Assembly (NCBI RefSeq): GCF_047495875.1
Contig: NC_092463.1
Coordinates: 1,807,057-1,871,056 of the forward strand
Length of the DNA: 64,000 nucleotides
Direction: 5' to 3'
From: Pithys albifrons albifrons
Lineage: Eukaryota; Chordata; Aves; Passeriformes; Thamnophilidae
Position 1 is the first letter of the stretch. The number at the start of each line of letters is the position of its first letter. This document shows, one piece after another, positions 35,201 through 44,400 of the stretch. The position numbers were made by a program, and so were the translations under genes. The notes under the pieces are model-generated. The model had not been told where the DNA came from. It saw only the letters and a list, made by a program, of their open reading frames with translations, and ran no database searches.

Positions 35201-37764
35201 AAAAGCTGGTGTGGGAGGCAGAAGTCATTCCACATGCAAGGATGAAAGTGTCAGCTGCACGGTGTGACCTTGGACAAGACTCCCACAAATCAGGTCACTC
35301 CACTCAGTGCGGGAGCAGCTCTCGAAGGAACCAACTTCTGCCTCCACCAACTTTGAACTCAACCTCACCAAAGTCAGCCCTCACTCACCAAACCGCAGCC
35401 ACACCACTTGGAAGGCATTACCTGCAGGGCAGAGGGGTCGAGGCCGAAGCTGAAGCTGTGCCAGGGCCCGGTGCTGCCGGGGGCCTTGGCCAGCACCACC
35501 ACGGCGTTGTGGGCAGAGACGCTGACGCTGCTCTCGGGGCGCTCCAGGCGGTGGTCGGGAGGGAACTGCAGGAACAGGGCGAAGGCCGTGCCGTCGGTGC
35601 GGAAGCCGAGGCTGTAGTGGTGGGTGCCCACGTGCCCACAGAGGCTCTGCGGGTCGATGCCAGGCACTGCCACGAGCAGAGTGACGGACACCTCGTCCTG
35701 CCGGGCCCGGAACGGAGGGCACGTGGTGCCCATCGATGGCACGGCCAGCTTGGCACAGGGGGCAGCGGCGCTGGAGGGGGGTCCTGAGGGGCTGGGGGCG
35801 TCAGTGGGTGGGTCAGAGGGTGGATCAGAGGGGGGTTCAGAGGGTGGTTCAGAGAGGGGTTTAGTGCAGGATTCAGTGGGTGGTTTGGTGAGGGGCTTGG
35901 CAGGAGGTCCAGCAGGAGGTTCAGGAGGTTCAGCAAGTGGTTCAGCAGGAGGTTCAGGGGGTTCAGTGAGTGGATCAGTGGGAGGTTCAGGGGGTTCAGT
36001 GAGTGGATCAGTGGGAGGTTCAGCACGAGGATCAGCAGGAGGTTCAGGGTGTTCAGCGAGTAGATTAGTGGGAGATCCAGCAGGAGGGTCAGGGAGTTCA
36101 ATGAGATCAGTGGGGGGTTCAGCAGGAGGTTCTGTGGGAGGTTCAGAAGGAGGTTCAGAGGGTTCAGAAGGAGGTTCAGAGGGTTCAGCAGGAGATTCAG
36201 CGAGTAGATCAGTAGGAGGTTCAGGAGATTCAGGGGGTTCAGTGGGTGGTTTGAGCGGTTCAGTGGGTGGTTCAGTGGGAGGTTCAACAGGTGGTTCAGG
36301 GGGTTCAACAGGTGGTTCAGCGTGGGGTTCTGCAGGTAGATCACAAAGTGGTTCAGCAGGACGATGGGCGAGGGACTCAGCACGGGGTTCAGTGGGAGAT
36401 TCAGAGCGGGGCTCAGCGGGAGATTGAGAGCGGGGCTCGGCGGGGGGCTCGGTGGGCAGATCACCGGGTGTATCACCGAGGGGATCACCGGGGGAATCAC
36501 CGGAAGGATCACCGGGTGTATCACCAGGGGAATCACGGGGCGGATCACCGGGTGTATCACCAGGGGGATCACCGGATGGATCACCGGGTGTATCCCCGGG
36601 CTCCCCGCCGCCCCACGTTCTCCGGGCCGCGCCGCCGGGGCCCCGCGGAGGAGCGTCCCCGCCGCCCGGCCCAGCCACCCGCGGCCCGCCCGGCCCCTGC
36701 GCTGCGGGCTCGGCCCGTTCGCGGCGCTGGCCGGCGGGGCCCGGCGGCAGCACGGGCAGCGTGACCTGCAGGCGCCGCTGGGCCCGGCAGAACTCGGCGC
36801 GGCCGCCGCTCTCGTCCACGGGGTAGGGCAGGCGCAGGCGCAGGCGGTAGGCGGGACAGGCCGAGTCCAGGCGCAGCTCCCGCCCGCGGATCTCCAGCTC
36901 CGCCTGCGCCGCCGAGCGTAGCAGCGGCAGCTCCACCGTCACCACCAGCTCCCGCGGCACCGGGCTGGGCGCCGAGTCGCGGCTGTGCCGGTAGTCCTGC
37001 AGGTCCACGAAGGAGCGGTGGCGGATGCTCCAGCGCGGCGTGGTGGGCCCGGCGGGCGGGGAGGCCGCGGCGGGGCGGGCGGGGGGCGGCGGGGCGGGCG
37101 GGCTGGGGAAGGGGGGCAAGGGGAAGGGCGGCAGCGGCGAGTCCCCGCCGTGGGGCGGCCCCGGGGCGCCGCCGGGCAGCGGCGATCGGATGACGGGCGC
37201 CTGCGGGACGCCCTTGTAGCGGGTGTCGCGCAGCACGGCGGCGTTGGCGCGGTCCAGCCGCACCCCGCAGTGCCGCTCCACGGCGTCCAGCGCCGTGCGG
37301 CAGAGCAGGCGGCGGAACGCGGCGCTGCGGTCGGCCAGGCGGAGCGCGGCCGGGTGGAACACCACGTCGTAGAGCAGGCGGCGGCGGCCGGCGCGGAGCA
37401 GCTCCTCGCGGCCCGGCGCCAGGCTGTAGGGCAGGGCCCAGCGCTGCCCGCCGCGCTCCGGCCGCGCCCGCGGCTCCCCCAGCGCCGCGTTGCTGCACAC
37501 GTTGATGTAGCAGCGCCGGGAGCCATCCTGGCTGGTGCGCAGCACGAAGCCCGGAGTGGGGTGTACGAAGCGAACCTCCACGCCGCGCTCCCGCTCCAGC
37601 GCCGCCACCTCCTCCTCGTACAGCCGGCGCTGCTCCGGGTCGGTCAGCTCGGCCGCGTACTCGGCGAACAGCGCGCGGAACTGCTCGTCGCGGAAGGCGC
37701 GGCGCAGACGCTCCGTTTCCTCGGCGCTGAGGTCCAGGTCGTGCAGCCGCCCCGCGCCCGCCAT
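22763..37764 (-). CDS. DNAAF2: DNAAF2 (kintoun), dynein axonemal assembly factor 2, whole gene
   Basis: Exons on the minus strand are 37764-35422, 25177-25031 and 23272-22763 (2343+147+510 nt, 999 aa with all junctions in phase 0; human is 837 aa). The protein is a PIH1-family HSP90 co-chaperone that pre-assembles axonemal dynein arms in the cytoplasm of ciliated cells. Evidence: FAEYAAELTDPEQRRLYEEE and VEVRFVHPTPGFVLRTSQDG open the PIH1 domain (about residues 35-200); VDLQDYRHSRDSAPSPVPRE starts the CS-like domain (about 255-350); residues about 390-655 are repetitive Pro/Glu/Asp-rich sequence; a second CS-like segment (VSVTLLVAVPGIDPQSL to SVSAHNAVVVLAKAPGS) ends exon 1; exon 2 has ERLFVSEEN and PLIEVLDVSEDRIQI; the end HNSLLYELD matches the vertebrate C-terminus. 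The extra length is mainly the repeat. Confidence 0.95.
23273..25030. other. DNAAF2 intron 2
   Basis: The intron is mostly unique sequence, with a CR1 tail at about 23360-23452 (+; GATCTTTAAGGTCCTTTCC) and a short minus-strand CR1 end at about 23985-24035. No additional exon is supported. Confidence 0.6.
23360..23452 (+). mobile_element. CR1 LINE 3' end fragment
   Basis: The last 90 bp of the element: GGATGATCTTTAAGGTCCTT, AACCCAAACCATTCCATGAT, then TCTGTGATTCTG, the typical octamer repeat at the CR1 terminus. Confidence 0.8.
25031..25177 (-). CDS. DNAAF2: DNAAF2 exon 2 (residues 782-830)
   Basis: The acceptor is TTTCTTTCTTTTCTTTAG and the donor GTGGAG|GTGAGA; 49 codons. It encodes ERLFVSEENIDGFLG and ESQPLIEVLDVSEDRIQI, aligning with the mammalian exon that is skipped in one human isoform. 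Confidence 0.9.
26900..27005 (+). mobile_element. CR1 LINE fragment
   Basis: CTTCCCCCAGAGGGTGGTGG, then GCTGCCAGAGCTCCAGGAG, then GGTTTGGATGATCC; a near-identical stretch occurs at 61600-61680. Confidence 0.65.
27400..27590 (+). mobile_element. CR1 LINE 3' tail
   Basis: CAGCTCCAGGAGGGTTTGGA, then GGGATTGTTGGGGTGTCTGT, then TTGGACTGGGTGATCCTTGG. Closely related to the copy at 61565-61785. Confidence 0.7.
28385..29300 (-). mobile_element. CR1-derived cluster with palindromes
   Basis: Four 3' ends in minus orientation (GGATTGGGTTGGAAAAGACC type) are joined by palindromes or by shortened ones, followed by a longer tail (GGGCAGCCCATTCCAATCCC) and another diverged copy from 29190. It is the mirror image of the 12.1-13.2 kb and 51.4-52.6 kb blocks. 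Confidence 0.8.
28444..28522. repeat. 79-bp palindrome, copy 4
   Basis: Perfect by eye; the same sequence as the copy at 21205. A shortened relative with the centre deleted is at 28803-28843. Confidence 0.92.
30235..30545 (-). mobile_element. CR1 LINE 3' tail
   Basis: GGGACACTCCCAGGGCTGGG, then GTGCCAGGGCCTGCCCACCC, then CCTGTCCCTCCATCCCTTGT; the last two are typical of the more 5' part of these tails. Confidence 0.75.
31647..32446. repeat. 49-bp minisatellite, about 16 copies
   Basis: The unit contains CATTCCCTGGAAAAACAGAG, CCTGGAGCAAGCCCTGCAG and CTTCCTCAGG; lengths vary between 46 and 51 bp. Two plus-strand frames stay open for about 300 codons only because of the repeat. It lies in DNAAF2 intron 1. 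Confidence 0.96.
33115..33255 (+). mobile_element. CR1 LINE 3' tail fragment
   Basis: GGACAGGGCTTGGAGCAGCC, then GTGTCCCTGCCCATGGCAGG, then GGGCTTTAAGGTCCATCCAA. Confidence 0.75.
34030..34135 (-). mobile_element. Small CR1-like fragment
   Basis: On the minus strand a short stretch reads VQSLLRAVVESPPLEGLKKH, like the translated CR1 3' region. The match is short. Confidence 0.45.
35422..37764 (-). CDS. DNAAF2: DNAAF2 exon 1 (residues 1-781)
   Basis: The start ATG at 37764-37762 gives MAGAGRLHDLDLSAEETERL. The upstream frame is also open but made of promoter repeats, so it was rejected. The donor is CCCTGCAG|GTAATG. The whole exon is one uninterrupted frame, including the repeat region. Confidence 0.94.
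35800..36600 (-). repeat. DNAAF2: Coding minisatellite in DNAAF2 exon 1
   Basis: First part (36600-36445): 12-bp and 24-bp units encoding GDTPGDPSGD-type repeats. Second part (36440-35800): units of 12, 15 and 30 bp encoding PTEPPAEP, EPPEPPAEPLAEP and similar. The repeats are in register with the codons, so length changes keep the frame. Confidence 0.93.
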
Positions 37765-37960
37765 GGCCCCGGCACGGCCCGGTGGGGCTGCTGGAGGAGG
37801 CGCCGAGCAAGATGGCGGGCGTTGCTGTGGGGACGGTAAACAACATGGCGGGCGTTGCCATGGGGGATTGTAAACATGGCGGGCGTTGCTATGGAGACGT
37901 GGGCAAGATGGCGGCGTTGCCATGGAGGTGGTTGCTATGGAAGCTGCAAACAACATGGTG
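37765..37960 (-). promoter_or_regulatory. DNAAF2: DNAAF2 promoter with four YY1 + RFX half-site modules
   Basis: YY1-like motifs AANATGGCGGGC/AAGATGGCGGC occur at 37809-37820, 37842-37853, 37873-37884 and 37905-37915. Each is followed directly by an RFX half-site GTTGCY (37821, 37854, 37885, 37916), with a fifth half-site at 37931. Module spacing is 33, 31 and 31 bp. RFX factors drive ciliary genes through GTTGCY/RGYAAC X-box half-sites, which fits DNAAF2. Binding itself is inference. Confidence 0.7.
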
Positions 37961-38301
37961 GGCTGCCCTCATGGCGAGGCCTTTTCCCTCCCAGCCCTCC
38001 ATTCCGGCCTCGCTGAGCCTTTCCCCCCTCTCAGTGGCTCCCTGGTGGCTCTCGGCCCTCAGTCCTGCCTTTACCAGGGGTGGTTTTCCACCATCTCCTC
38101 CCCCAGTGTCCCCTCCAGGTAACCTGACATGTCAGTTCAGCTCAAAGTTCTCCCCATCTTTAACTTCTTTTTATCAAACACATCTTTTCAGTTTGCTGCA
38201 CATGCAGCTGGTTCCTCCAGTTGCCATTTTTTTATGCTTGGCCAGTTCTTCACTCTTGACTCTGCTCCTTAAACTGACAACAGTGTCTTTTCCTGGAAAA
38301 G

Positions 38302-38307
38302 TTTATT
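38302..38307 (-). terminator. POLE2: Likely POLE2 polyadenylation signal (AATAAA on minus)
   Basis: TTTATT on the plus strand, 114 nt after the POLE2 stop. It leaves only about 500 bp between the POLE2 3' end and the DNAAF2 start. Confidence 0.55.
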
Positions 38308-38420
38308 TGTGTACAAAACTTGACATTTACTATAAAAAGGCCATAATACATCATAAAATCAAGCCATTTAAAAAGCAAGAGCTGGAGGTGGCTGCTCCCT
38401 TTTTGGTTTCCTGCAGAAAT

Positions 38421-38439
38421 TCAGAGTCCCTGAAGCTTG
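38421..38439 (-). CDS. POLE2: POLE2 exon 19 (residues 522-527) with stop
   Basis: The acceptor is CTTTGGTATTTTCAG. Only 19 coding nt: the first base completes Ser, then KLQGL and TGA. Mammals end SKLQGF, which supports this tiny exon over reading through exon 18. Confidence 0.85.
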
Positions 38440-41400
38440 CTGAAAATACCAAAGAAAAACATTATTTAGGGTTTTTTTTTCCTAAAGATAATTCACAATA
38501 CTATTCTATTTCTTGATCTATTAAAGACTTGATATTTAAAGACCTAAAGTATCTCATGGTATGGCATTTTTTATATTCAAGTAAAGGTTACACGAGTTGA
38601 TCCATTATCAATTCCCTTGGAAATTTCTGCAACAAGGTATGGAACAATCAGAATAAATTTGTGCTTTTCCCACCATCATTATTTCAAACAGGTAAATTTT
38701 CCTCACAGCTGGAAGCCCTTGGATACTTTTTAATACTTTTTGGTGTTGCAGCTGCTCTTTTTCCACTCAGTGGAACAAAACAGTTGGAATGAATGAGCAG
38801 AGATTTAAAAATTTGTGAAATCAAAGCACGATCACAAAATGAACCAAGAATTGTTGCTAAATTTCTGAATTTATTGCTTTAGTTCTGCCCATTTGGATTC
38901 CTGACACTGCCCAAGTGTGAAGCAGGAGTTACACTGGGAGAACATCACTGTAAGATCTATTTCCTGTGTTCCTCCTGGTGGTTTGTACCTAAGAAAACAC
39001 TTTATTTTCTATGAGAAAGTGAATTTATTTACCTGTCTTCCACTGTCTTGTTGGAGGGGTAGAACACCTTGAAGCCAAACCCACTCCTTGGAAACGAACC
39101 CTGGAAAATAAACCACAGAACTGAAACAAAAACAAGGCCTTAAAAAGTTATAATGTTGGTGCCTCTAAAAAGTGCTGTGTGAACCTTTGGTAACTTGTTC
39201 TGTCCTGACTAAAGAGATGGTGTTAGGAATTACCCCAGGAATCATAAATAAAGGTTAGGTGGACATTCAGAGAAGGAGAGGATATGAAGATATACAAGTG
39301 TCAGCACCTGGGTCAGGATAACAAAGTTGGAAAGTTCAAAGCGAGGAAGAGAAGCAAAGACCCCAAAAGTGAGGCCAGAACAACCCCTGAAAACCCTGCC
39401 CAGAGAAGGTCCAAGACTCTGCCTCAGGCTCCACCCAAACTCTGCTTATTATGAATATGATAATTAAGTCAAAATTATATGAATATGTATGTTAAGATGA
39501 TGTAACTTTGTATGAGGACTGTATAAATTACCCCATTCCTCACTAAAACAGGGAGTTAGTTGTGCAGGGCTAACTGGCTAAGCCTCCCCACACTGGAAAA
39601 TAAACCTTTGCTGCTTAAAGATGAATTGTCTCTAAGCAGTTCTTTTAGAATCATAGAATGGATTGGGCTGGAAAAGACCTCCAAGATCATCAAGTCCAAC
39701 CCTTGATCCAACCCCACTGTGATCACCAGCCCAGGGCACAGAGTGCCCTGGGCTGGTGATCACAGTGGGGTTGAATCAAGACGTGGTGGATTCTCACTCA
39801 GTGCCACATCCACAGAATGACAGAATCATAGAATGGACTGGGTTGGAAAAGACCTCCAAGATCATCGAGTCCAACCCTTGGGCCAACTCCAGTCCCTTTA
39901 CCAGATCATGGCACTCAGTGTCACGGCCAAGCTCACCTTAAAAACCTCCAGGGATGGGGAATCCACCCCCTCTCTGGGCAGCCCATTCCAATCCCTGAGC
40001 ACTCTCTCTGCAAAGAATTTGTTTCTGCTCTCCAACTTCAATTTCCCCTGGCAGAGCTTGAGCCCATCGTGCCCCCTTGTCCTATTGCTGAGTGCCTGGG
40101 AGAAGAGACCAACCCCCACCTGGCCAGAACTTCCCTTCAGGCAGTTCCAGACAGTGCTGAGGTCTTTTCTTGGAGATCCTGGAGGTCTTTTCCAACCCAA
40201 TCCATTCTATGATTCTGTGATTCTATGGATGTGGCACTGAGTGAGAATCCACCACGTCTTGATCCAACTCTATTGAATCCACCACATCTTGATCCAACCC
40301 TACTGTGATCACCAGCCCAGGGCACGGAGTGGGGTGATCACAGTGGGGTTGGATCAAGGGTTGGACTTGATGATCTTGGAGGTCTTTTCCAACCCAATCC
40401 ATTCTATGATTCTATTTTACACACACAAGCCAGGCAAGTTTTTGCCCAGTATGAACTGCCTTTGCCTCCAACATTGTCAATAAACACCTTTGCTGCTAAA
40501 AAGACAAAAAGCTTCTCAGCAGTTCTTTATTTCGAGGCGTTTCTCACTCCGGGGTGTGGGCAGAACAGTGTCCCTGGTGCGGAAGGGGCAGCTCACCGGG
40601 TTGATGCACAGGCAGTCGGCGTTGGTGACGGTGAAGGCGTCGTGCCGGTCGGCAGCGACCAGCAGGTCGGGCACGGGGTAGAGCCGCAGGGCGTAGTCGT
40701 AGGCCCAGAACACGGGGCTGACAGACAGTGGCAGTGGGCACAGGTGGGCCTGGCACAGCAGCGTCCGCACCAGCTGTGGGGAGAGACAGAGAGAGGGGCT
40801 GGGAGTGATCCTACATCCAACCCAGCGGGCACAGGTGGGCCTGGCACAGCAGCGTCTGCACCAGCTGTGGGGAGAGACAGAGAAGAGGGGCTGGGAATGA
40901 TTCCTTCATCCAACCCAGTGGGCACAGGTCTGCCTGGCACAGAGAGGGGCTGGGAATGTTCCTGACATCCAACCCAGCAGGCACAGGTGGGCCTGGCACA
41001 GCAGCGTCCGCACCAGCTGTGGGGACAGAGAGAGGGGCTGGGAGTGATCCTACATCCAACCCAGCAGGCACAGGTCTGCCTGGCACAGAGAGAGGCTGGG
41101 AATGTTCCTACATCCAACCAGCGGGCACAGGTGTGCCTGGCACAGAGAGGGGCTGGGAATGTTCCTACATCCAACCCACTCCAGACAGCCGGCACAGAGA
41201 GGGGCTGGGAATGTTCCTGACATCCAACCCAGCGGGCACAGGTGTGCCTGGCACAGAGAGGGGCTGGGAATGTTCCTACATCCAACCAGCGGGCACAGGT
41301 GTGCCTGGCACAGAGAGGAGCTGGGAATGTTCCTACATCCAGCCCACTCCAGACAGCCGGCACAGAGAGGGGCTGGGAATGTTTCTACATCCAACCCACT

Positions 41401-44400
41401 CCGGGCAGTGGGCACAGGTGTGCCTGGCACAGAGAGGGGCTGGGAATGTTCCTACATCCAGCCCACTCCGGACAGTGGGCACAGGTGTGCCTGGCACAGA
41501 GAGGGGCTGGGAATGTTCCTACATCCAGCCCACTCCGGACAGTGGGCACAGGTGTGCCTGGCACAGAGAGGGGCTGGGAATGTTCCTACATCCAGCCCAT
41601 TCTGGGCAGCAGGCACAGGTGAGCCTGGCACAGCAGCGTCCGCACCAGCTGTGGGGAGAGACAGAGAGAGAGAGGGGCTGGGAATGTTCCCAACATCCAA
41701 CCCACTCCAGGCAGCGGGCACAGGTGTGCCTGGCACAGAGAGGGGCTGGGAATGTGCCTGACATCCAACCCAGCGGGCACAGGTGTGCCTGGCACAGAGA
41801 GGGGCTGGGAATGTTCCTACATCCAACCCACTCCAGACAGCCGGCACAGAGAGGGGCTGGGAATGTTCCTGACATCCAACCCACTCCGGGCAGCGGGCAC
41901 AGGTGTGCCTGGCACAGAGAGGGGCTGGGAATGTTTCTACATCCAACCCACTCCGGGCAGTGGGCACAGGTGTGCCTGGCACAGAGAAGGGCTGGGAATG
42001 TTCCTGACATCCAACCCAGCGGGCACAGGTGTGCCTGGCACAGAGAGGGGCTGGGAATGTTCCCAACATCCAACCCAGCGGGCACAGGTGTGTCTGGCAC
42101 AGAGAGGGGCTGGGAATGTTCCTACATCCAACCCACTCCAGTTTGCTTTGTTTTGTTGGATCTCACTCGCTCTGATTATCAATAATTTCAGCTGCCCCAC
42201 AAATACTCAGCACTCAGATACTCTTTCATTGTTGTGGGTTTTTTATTTTTATGGGTTTTTTCATTTCTATGGGTTTTTTCATCATTGTGGGTTTTTTCAT
42301 TTTTATGAGGTTTTTCTCATTTTTTGGGTTTTTTTTGGTTTCAGGGGTTTTTTTCCCTTTTAGGGGTCTTTCCATTTTTATGGTTTTTTTTAAATTTTTG
42401 TGTGGTTTTTTTCATTTTTAGGGTTTTTTTAAATTTCTCTGGGTTTTTCCATTTTTTTTTTCATTTTTGTGGGGTTTTTTCAGTTTTGGGGTTTTTTCAT
42501 TTTTGTGGGGTTTTTTTCATTTTTATGGGGTTTTTCATTTTTATGTTTTTTAAATTTTTGTGGGTATTTATATTTTTTCATTTTTAGGAATTTTTTTACG
42601 TTTTTCATTTTTATGTTTTTTTTTCATTTTTATGGATTTTTAATTTTTATGGGGTTTTTTCATTTTTATGCTGTTTTTTCAGTCTTATGGGTTTTTACTT
42701 TTTGTGGTTTTTTTTCATTTTTATGGGTTTTTTCACTTTTGTGTTGTTTTTTTTTAATTTTTCAGGGTTTTTACTTTTTGTGGGTTTTTTTCATTTTTAT
42801 GGGTTTTTCTATTTTTGTGGGGTTTTTAATTTTTATGGGTTTTTTTCACTTTTTTTTTAATTTTTCAGGTTTTTTTCATTTTTATGATTTTTTCATTTTT
42901 GTGGGTCTTTTCATTTTTATGATTTTTTCATTTTTGTGGGTTTTTTCATTTTTATGGGGTTTTTTCACTTTTGTTTTTTTTTTAATTTTTCATGTTTTTT
43001 TCATTTTTATGATTTTTTCATTTTTATGGTTTTTTTTCACTTTTGTGTTTTGGTTTTTTTTAATTTTTCAGGTTTTTTTCATTTTTATGATTTTTTCATT
43101 TTTGTGGTTTTTTTCATTTTTATGGGGTTTTTTCACTTTTGTGGGTTTTTTTATTTTTCAGGTTTTTTTCATTTTTATGGGTTTTTTCATTTTTAATTTT
43201 TCAGGTTTTTTTCATTTTTATGGGGTTTTTTTCACTTTTGTGGGTTTTTTTTAAATTTTTCAGGTTTTTTTCATTTTTATGGGTTTTTTCATTTTTAATT
43301 TTTCAGTTTTTTTTCATTTTTATGGGTTTTTTCATTTTTATGGGTTTTTTCATTTTTATGGGGTTTTTTTCACTTTTGTGGTTTTTTTTAATTTTTCAGG
43401 TTTTTTTCATTTTTATGGGTTTTTTCATTTTTAATTTTTCAGTTTTTTTTCATTTTTATGGGTTTTTTCATTTTTATGGGTTTTTTTTCACTTTTGTGGG
43501 GTTTTTTTTAATTTTTCAGGTTTTTTTCATTTTTATGGGTTTTTTCATTTTTATGGGTTTTTTCATTTTTATTTTTTTTTCACTTTTGTGTTTTGGTTTT
43601 TTTTAATTTTTCAGGTTTTTTTCATTTTTGTGGGTTTTTTTCGTTTTTATGGGGTTTTTTTCACTTTTGTTTTTTTTTAATTTTTCAGGGTTTTTTCATT
43701 TTTATGATTTTTTTCATTTTTGTGGGTTTTTTCATTTTTATTTTTTTTTCACTTTTGTGTTTTGGGTTTTTTTAATTTTTCAGGTTTTTTTCATTTTTGT
43801 GGGTTTTTTTCGTTTTTATGGGGTTTTTTTCACTTTTGTTTTTTTTTAATTTTTCAGGGTTTTTTCATTTTTATGATTTTTTTCATTTTTGTGGGTTTTT
43901 TTCATTTTTATTTTTTTTTCACTTTTGTGTTTGTTTTTTTTTAATTTTTCAGGTTTTTTTCATTTTATGGGTCTTTTCCTTTTTATCAGATTTTCCCTTT
44001 TTTTGTCATTTTTGTGGATTTTTTTCACTTTTATGGTTTTTTTTCACTGTTATGTTTTTTTTCATTTCTGTAGGTTTTTAATACACAAAATCCTCTCTAA
44101 AGCACATCAGCCAATATTTGAAGATACCAAAACTATTTCATCATTCAGACTCTTCCCAGGAAAATCTCCTTACCTGTTGCTCCAGCCCAGGAAGTACCAA
44201 CAGTGCCAGAACTTCCATTTTAGAGCTTGTTTTTTCCCCTCCTGGCTTTCCTCACAGTGTGAGTTAATGACAAACCCCACACTTTGACTCTTTTCCCTGA
44301 ACTGAAGAAATAATTTGATTCCCAAATGATTTTGATTCCTTTCTTAGCAATAAAATTTCCCTCTCATTTTTTAACACTGATGGGTAAATTTAAAAAAAAA

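Larger units (their letters stand above)
25178..35421. other. DNAAF2 intron 1 (10.2 kb)
   Basis: Contents include CR1 pieces, a palindrome and a 49-bp minisatellite, all listed separately. Between them lie unique AT-rich stretches (25180-26880, 27620-28380, 29310-30230, 30560-31640, 32450-33110, 33260-35420) in which I see no exon, RNA gene or long repeat. Confidence 0.65.

Noticed and set aside
36985..37839. 284-codon plus frame antisense to DNAAF2 exon 1
   Set aside because: Shadow of the GC-rich DNAAF2 coding region.
37765..37956. N-terminal extension of DNAAF2 beyond MAGAGRLHD
   Set aside because: The upstream frame is made of the YY1-RFX repeat and has no counterpart in other DNAAF2 proteins.
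42235..43944. Phe-rich frames that look like membrane proteins
   Set aside because: Translation of the T-rich array; codon content follows the repeat only.
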